NCBI GenBank assembly: GCA_949752745.1
Contig: OX457026.1
Coordinates: forward strand, 37,304,723-37,368,722
Length of the DNA stretch: 64,000 bases
Origin: Protula sp. h YS-2021
Taxonomy: Eukaryota; Annelida; Polychaeta; Sabellida; Serpulidae
Reading direction: 5' to 3'
Made by a program: the position numbers and the translations under genes. Every line of letters begins with the position of its first letter. Within the stretch, counting starts at the first letter, position 1. Shown here one piece after another: positions 57,555-64,000 of the stretch. Below the pieces are notes generated by a model that was not told the DNA's origin, did no database searches, and was given only the letters and a program-made list of their open reading frames with translations.

Positions 57555-58589
57555 TCAGCCTGTAATGGTCGTTTCTGAAGCCACGAACGGTCCTAATGAA
57601 TATAAGCCAGACAATTCATCTTGAGAAAAATCTTTCAGATAGTATTTAACAAACGAGTTGGGGGAAACCCAACAACCTGTTTTTAATATATCCGAAAGGG
57701 ACACGTTACGTACCGCCCTGAGGGAATTGGCTACTTGCCTTACCTGATGGGCTTTGATGTTCGATTCCCCTAACGGGTTAGGGTCGATTTGTGCATCGTC
57801 ATAGGCTGCCAAAATGATCCTTTTAATATAATTTGAGATCGACTGTTTCGAAAGATCTTTGCTAAATTTCGGCATAAGAGAAATGATGAGAGCCTTCTGA
57901 TTTTTTGATCTTTAGGCCTCTGACATTTCTAAATACTGTTGCAGCGCTTTGACGGGACACAAAGAGACCAGACCGTCTGAGTCGGGGTCATCTGGTAGGG
58001 ATGGGAGAGTAATGTGATCGAACGTTCCCATCCCTTGGGTCAGGATGTGGGTTTTTCCCATGAATCCTGCTCTAGGGACTAGGGTGACCTTCTCCCATGT
58101 ACCCTTATCTTTATTTACCTTTCTGTCCAGGGCATGGATTTCGCCTCTTCTTTTGCCCGAAGCTAAAGCCAATAAAAACGTGAATCTTAACGTTGCGTTT
58201 TTTGCTGAAATCACGTCCTTACTAAACACATCTGGGCGCTGAAGATACTGTAAGACTAACGATAAATCCCACTGCGCTATGTTGGATGGGCAGGGTGGGG
58301 AGTTTACTTTAAAATGTCTTACTAGCTGTGATAGGGATGTATCTTCGCCCGGGTCGTAGCCTGTAGACGCTTTGAGTCTTGACCCTATAGCGGCCCTATA
58401 GCCCTCGATGGAACCTACCTTTAATTTCACCTCCGTGAAAAGGTGATCGAGGAAATCCGCTACCACTGCTGGGCTAGCCTGAAACGGATCTAGCTTAGAA
58501 GTGCTACACCAAGCGGCAAATTTATTCCACTGCGACCTGTAAACTTTGGCCGTCGAACCCTTGTGACTGTTTACTATTTTCTCTCTCAC
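57555..58589 (-). pseudogene. DIRS tyrosine recombinase with one in-frame stop
   Basis: About 344 codons in a single frame, broken only by a TAA at 57912-57914 ('MSEA' stop 'RSKNQ'). The N-terminal part has the SAM-like core-binding region ('YRSQWNKFAAWC', 'VVADFLDHLF'). The catalytic domain shows the first arginine in 'ALASGKRRGEIHAL', the H-x-x-R box in 'AHQVRQVANSL' after the stop, and the C-terminal tyrosine in 'SFVKYYL'. The upstream ATG at 58589 overlaps the 3' part of the second open frame (58586). Either the stop is a recent inactivating mutation, or it is a sequencing error. The enzyme would integrate the circular DNA. Confidence 0.88.
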
Positions 58590-58611
58590 CTGCTTAGAAA
58601 AACCCTTTTTT

Positions 58612-60336
58612 TCAGAAAGGTCTGGTCAGACACCATAGGTGGAGGTTCAGTAAGCGAGGGGAGGGGTGGAAGTGATGCCAATGGGGTTGTGATAGCAACT
58701 CGTTGTGGCATGGGATCGGTATCGACCTTACTACCTTGCAATGGAGTAGGAGGGCGAACCATGGGGCTTCCGGTGTCCATGGAGCAATGAGTAATAGGAA
58801 CGGTGGTTTCAACTCGATTACTCTCTGCTTGTTGAGGTAAGCTATGGCTGTGGAATTGTCTAACCGAAAGAGGACTGCCTTGTTTCTGAGTTGGTTGGTC
58901 AGTTTGGTTAGGGCAATCCAGACTACCCGAAGCTCCAGCCAGTTTATGTGGTAGGACTGAAGCGAGGGTGGCCATTTGCCCTTCCATACCTGACCATTCC
59001 AATAAATTCCCCACCCCGAATGGGACGCATCGGTCTGAATCTCTATCTCCGGGGTGGGGGGCTGAAATGGCATTCCTTCGGACATAATTAGAACGTCGCA
59101 CCACCACTGTAGGGCTTGTAGGGTTACCTGTGAAACTTGCATCCTTGCTGCGGGTGAACGACCCTGATGCAACGCCCATCTTACCTGGCTTTGAAATGGC
59201 CTGTAATGGAGACGGCCCAGGGGGACTGTCTTCTCTGTTGCCACTAACAGGCCAAGGAGAGATTCCATGGCCTGTAATCTCACCTTCTTTCCTGGGGAAA
59301 TACCTTTTATGGCATCTGCAATTCTCTGGCGGCGTTCTGGCGTAGGGAACGCCTTTGCTATTGCCAGATCCCATAACTCCCCTAGAAAGGTAATGGACTG
59401 TTTGGGGGTTAGTTCGGACTTGGCTAGGTTTACTACTAGACCTACCTCTAGTGCCTTGCGAACCAAAGACATTGTATGATTCTCGGTTACCTGCCTGTCT
59501 TGATTCGCCAGAAACCAGTCGTCCAGATACTGAAAGACTAACATCCCTTCTAGCCGTGCCCATGTTTTCAGTACTTTCATGACCTTGGAGAAAACGTACG
59601 GGGCCGTAGCCAGACCGAAGGGAAGTGCCAGAAACCATAATCGTCTTTTCCCTACTTGAAAGGCTAGGAATTTTCTTGCCGAGCGATGAAGAGGAATATG
59701 GAGGTAAGCATCGGAGAGATCTATGGAGGTACCCCACATCCCTTCCCGTAATGACCCTTTTATCACCTGGGCCGTGTCCATCTGAAAGGTGATCACTCGG
59801 AGAAAACCGTTTATGGGGGAGAGGTCGATTACTAGCCTCCACCCTCCGGATTTCTTGGGAACCAGAAAAACCCTGCTGAAAAAGCCCATTTGATTTTCTG
59901 GCATTTCCTCTATCGCCTGTTTTTGAGACAAGCTCAATAGCATTTCTTGGAGAGCTCGGTCTTTTTCTGACCCCTTGGCGTAAGAGGTGACTAGTTGTCT
60001 TGGCGCATGGGCGGTTAGGGGAATAGGGCACCTGAGCCCGTTCCGGTCTCGTTTGAAAGGTAGGGAGTAACCTCTCTTTAACCAACGTACTACCCTTCGA
60101 GACGCCCCCATTTCTGCCCATTGCTGCCAAAACTTTCCTACTCTTCCTCCTACGGGAAAGGAGGCGTTTAAGGAAAGTAAATTTTCCAAGTCTCTTAAGT
60201 TTGCTAAAGTATCGCCAGGAGATGAGGGAATCTCGTGACGGTACTTTGATTGGCTGCTACTGTGGAGCCGGACCCTCTGTCTTGCTGCCGGGGCTGGGTT
60301 TCGGTTTCTTGACAGGGGGCTGTTGTGGCTGCGCAC
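58612..60336 (-). CDS. DIRS reverse transcriptase and RNase H
   Basis: A 574-codon ORF. Polymerase motifs are 'FLVPKKSGGWRLVIDLS' (157-173), 'SIDLSDAYLHIPL' (204-216), 'LPFGLATAPYVFS' (238-250) and 'FQYLDDW' (268-274). RNase H has D436 in 'QTDAS', E468 in 'NWLELR' and D493 in 'RLDNSTAIAYLNKQ'. Right after this the text jumps to 'LLIAPWTPEAPWFALLL', which in longer DIRS proteins lies well downstream, near the C terminus. The rest of RNase H and any methyltransferase-like domain therefore appear deleted without a frame change. The start at 60336 is the first ATG. The polymerase may still be active, but RNase H is doubtful. Confidence 0.88.
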   Translation of the reverse strand: MRSHNSPLSRNRNPAPAARQRVRLHSSSQSKYRHEIPSSPGDTLANLRDLENLLSLNASFPVGGRVGKFWQQWAEMGASRRVVRWLKRGYSLPFKRDRNGLRCPIPLTAHAPRQLVTSYAKGSEKDRALQEMLLSLSQKQAIEEMPENQMGFFSRVFLVPKKSGGWRLVIDLSPINGFLRVITFQMDTAQVIKGSLREGMWGTSIDLSDAYLHIPLHRSARKFLAFQVGKRRLWFLALPFGLATAPYVFSKVMKVLKTWARLEGMLVFQYLDDWFLANQDRQVTENHTMSLVRKALEVGLVVNLAKSELTPKQSITFLGELWDLAIAKAFPTPERRQRIADAIKGISPGKKVRLQAMESLLGLLVATEKTVPLGRLHYRPFQSQVRWALHQGRSPAARMQVSQVTLQALQWWCDVLIMSEGMPFQPPTPEIEIQTDASHSGWGIYWNGQVWKGKWPPSLQSYHINWLELRVVWIALTKLTNQLRNKAVLFRLDNSTAIAYLNKQRVIELKPPFLLLIAPWTPEAPWFALLLHCKVVRSIPIPCHNELLSQPHWHHFHPSPRLLNLHLWCLTRPF

Positions 60337-60420
60337 TCGGCTTAGACTGTGCCGGAGAGGACTGTTGTGGTCTCTTCCTCTTCAGTGGACGTTTGAAGGA
60401 GGAGACAGACATCCTGGACA

Positions 60421-62517
60421 TCAGGGCATAATCACCCTCTCTATCTCGGCGGGAGGAAATAGCTCTCGTTCCTCCAGGATAGGGGCATGACGCAGATCCC
60501 GTAAACCTTTGACACTAGACCAGCAGTGCTGGAGAAAGGCATCTCGACGTAGGTAGACCATTGACGTCATCAAAAAAGTGGAAAGTTTGACCACGTCTCG
60601 GGTAGCTAAGGCCAGGCATTCCATCAATTTAGCAGACACGGGATCACTAAGGCGAAGTTCTTCCCAACGCGACTTTAGTGCTTTAAGTGCATGATCTTGA
60701 AATGACATAATGTTCAGGATGTGGCGAGAAGATGCCTCGATGGTCTTGGCGTCTTTCTCCACTAATGGAATGTCTGAGTCACTACGCACTGTGGGCATCC
60801 AGACTGTACGCTTCACGGGCTGTTCCAGTGCCTCTAGGGGAATTTTTTCATCCGCTGACCGATATGGGCCTGGTCGTACTAGGCAATGTTTAGATAAATG
60901 GAAACGCGACAGTGTGCGACCCTCACCGGCGTCCATCTTCTTGAACTCTTTCGCGCGGACCGTGACAGCATGAGCAATGCCCTCGCTGGTGGCTAGTGCG
61001 ATAAAAGAGTCCTGTTGTGGTGGAGCGGCCTGAGATGTCATACGAATGGGCGGATCCTCCTTATCTAAATTTGGGGAGCCACAGGAGAACTCTGCTAAGC
61101 GGGCTATCTCTTGAATGGCATCCCTGAACGGCACGTCTTCTGGTGCAATCGTAGAAGCAGAACTCGAGGGGGCCACGTCCTCGACCGATGGGGCAAGGTC
61201 TGGTGGAGAGGGAGTACGGATGGGCCGTCTGCCCGCTGCCGCTGGATCTCTCCAAAGTCGATGCCCTTGGCCGGGAGAACGCACCTGCTCCACTGCCCGT
61301 AACGGCAAATGACAACGGGAATGTACTGACGTACCCTCGGATTCTTCTTCCCCGTCTTCCACCTCCGACTCCTGTTCATCAGATGCTGCTTCTGGGAGTT
61401 GGGATTGTGGAAAATGTGATATGTGGGGTTCCCCTACTGGGGTGTAAATTTCTTTCTCCCTGTTGCTTGGGACTGCTGCTAGGGGAGAATTTTCCATCGG
61501 CCCGATTTCCTCATCATCTTCCAGCAATGCAGAGACTTGGCCCGAAAGGGGCACGCCCACGGAATCCTCCTCGCTGATGGTGACCGTTTCGGGAATATCC
61601 ACGTTAGAGTCCAGCGGGAGGTGAGGTACAGGCGAGCCCGACATCGCTGCCACTGACTGAATCTCCGGAGGAGGACGAGAAACCGTAGCTGATGGTTTAG
61701 GCTTTTGTCTTTGACTAAGCAGACTCTCCTGCTTCTGAACTTGATTCTGTAAATCCAAAAGTTGCTTTTGCAGTTGCGATTGCATAGACAAGAACGCTGA
61801 AAATTCACTCGGAAGACGCTGTAGCTGAGGAGGGGGGGATAAGTCCTCTCGCGGGGGAATGCCTAACTGGCCTGTAACCGCCGAAAGCACTGTTCCCGTA
61901 TCCTTATGCGTTAAAGTCACTTGTTCCTCAGACGGAGACTTAAACGCCCCTCCTGGACTGCCACTGGGTTTCACTCTAGGAGGTGAGGCCCATGCCTCGC
62001 GGAGACGATCCCGTTCTTGCCCTTCCGGGATGTCCAATTCTGCTACAGTCTCAGAAAATGCACGTCCTTTACTCTTGGATTTTTTATGTCTCTTAACTGG
62101 CGTAGCGGATTCCGATTCTGCACCAGTGTCTACGTGTACGGCGGTGGAGACCTGGCCCAGAATAACGGAGCTAGCCTTCTTCATGGTATCCTGAATAAAT
62201 TCACGAGTAACAAACGAAGCTGACGAAAGGAATTTGCGCTTATCCCTCCTGCGCTCGTTCTTGGTCCTATTCCGTAATAGGACTTTCCAATCCTCTGGAG
62301 TGAGATGTAGGCACTCGCCGTACGGGCTGTCTGGCTCGCACAGAGGTATTCCACTATTCCGTCTACAGCGGTCGCAGATGGAGTGGGGGTTACACGCAGT
62401 TGGAGGATGGATACACTGAGGCAGTAACGGTGGAGAATGTAGACTGGCCTCTGTCGTATCTGAAATGCAAGCAGAGAAAAACAACGGTGAGAATATGTAG
62501 TATAAAACAACGCACAA
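60421..62517 (-). CDS. DIRS gag-like ORF1 protein
   Basis: A 698-codon ORF in the gag position. Near the N terminus a cysteine cluster ('CDRCRRNSGIPLC', then 'YGECLHLTPEDW') resembles the C-x-x-C..C..C motif of DIRS first ORFs. A basic patch ('RRRDKRKF'), a long acidic and proline-rich middle and a glutamine-rich coiled segment ('QLQKQLLDLQNQVQKQ', about 248-263) follow. The C-terminal third ends in helices ('KALKSRWEELRL', 'LSTFLMTSMVYLRR'). Presumed to bind and package element RNA. No stops. The start is the first ATG, and an ATG further in would also keep the cysteine cluster only if upstream of it, which favours the longer start. Confidence 0.8.
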   Translation of the reverse strand: MCVVLYYIFSPLFFSACISDTTEASLHSPPLLPQCIHPPTACNPHSICDRCRRNSGIPLCEPDSPYGECLHLTPEDWKVLLRNRTKNERRRDKRKFLSSASFVTREFIQDTMKKASSVILGQVSTAVHVDTGAESESATPVKRHKKSKSKGRAFSETVAELDIPEGQERDRLREAWASPPRVKPSGSPGGAFKSPSEEQVTLTHKDTGTVLSAVTGQLGIPPREDLSPPPQLQRLPSEFSAFLSMQSQLQKQLLDLQNQVQKQESLLSQRQKPKPSATVSRPPPEIQSVAAMSGSPVPHLPLDSNVDIPETVTISEEDSVGVPLSGQVSALLEDDEEIGPMENSPLAAVPSNREKEIYTPVGEPHISHFPQSQLPEAASDEQESEVEDGEEESEGTSVHSRCHLPLRAVEQVRSPGQGHRLWRDPAAAGRRPIRTPSPPDLAPSVEDVAPSSSASTIAPEDVPFRDAIQEIARLAEFSCGSPNLDKEDPPIRMTSQAAPPQQDSFIALATSEGIAHAVTVRAKEFKKMDAGEGRTLSRFHLSKHCLVRPGPYRSADEKIPLEALEQPVKRTVWMPTVRSDSDIPLVEKDAKTIEASSRHILNIMSFQDHALKALKSRWEELRLSDPVSAKLMECLALATRDVVKLSTFLMTSMVYLRRDAFLQHCWSSVKGLRDLRHAPILEERELFPPAEIERVIMP

Positions 62518-63530
62518 TACTACATTTCTCAGTGCTTTGCTTCAACTGCAAGCTTTAACCCTCCAAGCTGTGTTTACAATTGCTTAAACACCGCAATAAC
62601 TCGCTGGGTCTAAGGAAAAGACGAAAAGAGATGCTTCCCGGAACGGTAGCGTTCCCGGGCCGTAACGGGCTGGACCGTAATGGCACTACCCGTGTCGGAT
62701 ATGGATCTCTCTTGCCTCAGATGCACCTGGGACCATCGGACCGTAACGGGTTTGTGAATCCCGTTGGACCAGAATGGTCTTCTCGCACCCGTGACCGTAT
62801 GACCACAATGGGAAAACGGTCCTGGCAAAGAAAATGACCCTCAGACGTCACAGAAAACGTCTCTTTTCATCGGAGAACGCTGTCAGACTTGCAGAACCTG
62901 CTCTACGAAGACTGAGAAGCGACCCATGGAGTAAAGCTTAAGCAAAAACTGGCCATTTCCGCGATGACACAGCTGGCTGGTAAAGCTTGGAGTCTGATCA
63001 GGTCCAGCAGCCTGAAAAGATCCTACTCCTAGACGAACTGAGGTGGAACTGGTAAGTTCCTCGATCTGAAAGAAAGTGGAGAAAGAGGCGCACTTCTCGG
63101 GACTAGGAAAGTGTCTCCGTGATCGTGCAAACTCAACCTAATCAGACCGAAGAGTAAGATGTCGAATTAACACACTTCGGCTCCATAAATTTATCCCAAC
63201 GCACAATAATAGATAAAATAATCCATTAGGCAGTGAATTAAGTAAAAAATGAAGCAATTCACACCTTAAACCAGTTCCCTTGCTGCAAAAAAACCGGCAG
63301 CACACAGAATGGCGTGTTGTACAGACGCCACGCAAAAAGGGAATGTCGTTTATACGAGACTAGCAGACGACGTCTCGGGCATTCTGATTGGCCAAAGGAT
63401 GGATGGAAGGGTTAGAGTATCTTGAACAGTACCTCAAAAAGTTCTTTTTTATTTTGCGTGGTAAATATTACTGGAAGGGAACCCATTAAAAGTGGAGATA
63501 AGCGAATTCAAAGCTTTTGCGAAGTAAAAT

Positions 63531-64000
63531 ATGCAAATAACTGAGTTTTAATTCATCTTTATATTTTATTTCAAATGTATTTATTAATTTCCATCTTCTT
63601 TAATCAGATCACAGACGGGTAATATTTATTAACCATTTCGTAAAAACATTGTTTGCCTCCCATTTTGTTATATTTTTAATGTACCTTGTACATTGCTTTA
63701 AAATTTTTGGTTTGGGTTGCTTGCTGTAGACTTTATTGAATACTGATAAAATAGTATCTTAATATAATTTAAGAATACTTTTATAAACTTTGGTTTGGTT
63801 CAAGTCAAAAGAAAATATTGTATTAAGCGGCAGTTTTGGTACTGTTTTTTTTTTAGAAATTTAACACCAGAAGAATTTTATTTTCCAGTTTTTTACCCAA
63901 ACATATTTTTGTGCTTTTAAGAAAGACACATAATCCAAACATCTTAAACCTCTATCTTTAACATCTTGGACAAAAGCTATTCTATTTTGAAATCTATATG
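63531..64000. other. AT-rich sequence beyond the DIRS element, no recognised gene
   Basis: No ORF, repeat or splice-bounded exon supported. The upstream QSOX exons, if present, would lie further right. Confidence 0.4.

Larger units (their letters stand above)
55989..63530 (-). mobile_element. DIRS-type tyrosine-recombinase retrotransposon, near complete
   Basis: On the minus strand the order is 5' terminus (63530), gag-like ORF, RT/RNase H ORF, recombinase ORF, internal complementary region (56273-56385), 3' terminus (55989). A ~160-bp inverted repeat pairs 56044-56203 with 63329-63489. The internal region is complementary to both extremities side by side: 56273-56338 mirrors the 3' end 55989-56053, and 56338-56385 mirrors the 5' end 63483-63530. 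That is the hallmark of DIRS elements, where it templates circularisation. The leader 62518-63328 and trailer 56386-57554 hold 'gaccgtaacggg' style repeats and no gene. No flanking duplication is expected or seen. The recombinase has one stop and the RNase H end is shortened, so this copy is probably defective. Confidence 0.93.

Noticed and set aside
60710..62223. Plus- and minus-strand ORFs inside the DIRS gag region
   Set aside because: Shadows of the 698-codon gag-like frame, with no family resemblance.

Overview
The window is animal nuclear DNA. Spliced genes carry GT/AG introns, microsatellites are long, and transposable elements are dense. The conserved genes are animal genes (a HECTD3-type ubiquitin ligase, a CCN-type matricellular protein, a QSOX-type sulfhydryl oxidase, the proteasome subunit PSMB1). 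With the mix of tyrosine-recombinase retrotransposons, hAT and Tc1 relics, and a retroelement ORF of a type I associate with bivalve and other lophotrochozoan genomes, this suggests a marine invertebrate, most likely a mollusc. The species cannot be named from the sequence.

Layout. 1-1.1 kb: 79-bp minisatellite. 1.7-8.2 kb: a TA-flanked inverted-repeat transposon split by a complete Ngaro/PAT-type retrotransposon (2.55-7.75 kb, minus strand) with three intact overlapping ORFs and split direct repeats. 8.5-12.1 kb: a region bounded by inverted arrays of a GGACATAATGGC-type phrase and holding a dead hAT transposase. 13.9-18.3 kb: pieces of PSMB1 (first exon, last two exons, a duplicated tail), with an SGNH-hydrolase relic and a 77-bp minisatellite in its intron. 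19.6-20.7 kb: retroelement relic. 22.9-27.3 kb: 'word-repeat' elements, a DUF4806-like two-exon fragment and a hairpin. 27.9-28.6 kb: integrase relic.

30.7-44.15 kb (+): a complete HECTD3 gene. Its 18 coding exons join in phase into an 845-residue protein with a DOC domain, a HECT domain and the catalytic cysteine at 807. A Tc1 element with perfect TA-flanked ends follows (44.62-46.08 kb). 47.77-48.47 kb (-): the TSP1 and cystine-knot exons of a CCN protein. 48.6-51.4 kb: a 2.8-kb foldback element whose ~750-bp arms carry 18 copies of the CRE octamer TGACGTCA. 51.8-53.25 kb: two more word-repeat elements. 53.36-53.58 kb (-): a QSOX C-terminal exon. 55.07-55.82 kb: a small inverted-repeat element. 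55.99-63.53 kb (-): a nearly complete DIRS retrotransposon with inverted ends and an internal complementary region that bridges both ends.

The host genes are ordinary conserved cell-biology genes and do not form a pathway. The distinctive content is mobile DNA: two different architectures of tyrosine-recombinase retrotransposon within 60 kb, a CRE-loaded foldback element next to a signalling gene, and several inverted-repeat elements built from reiterated short words.
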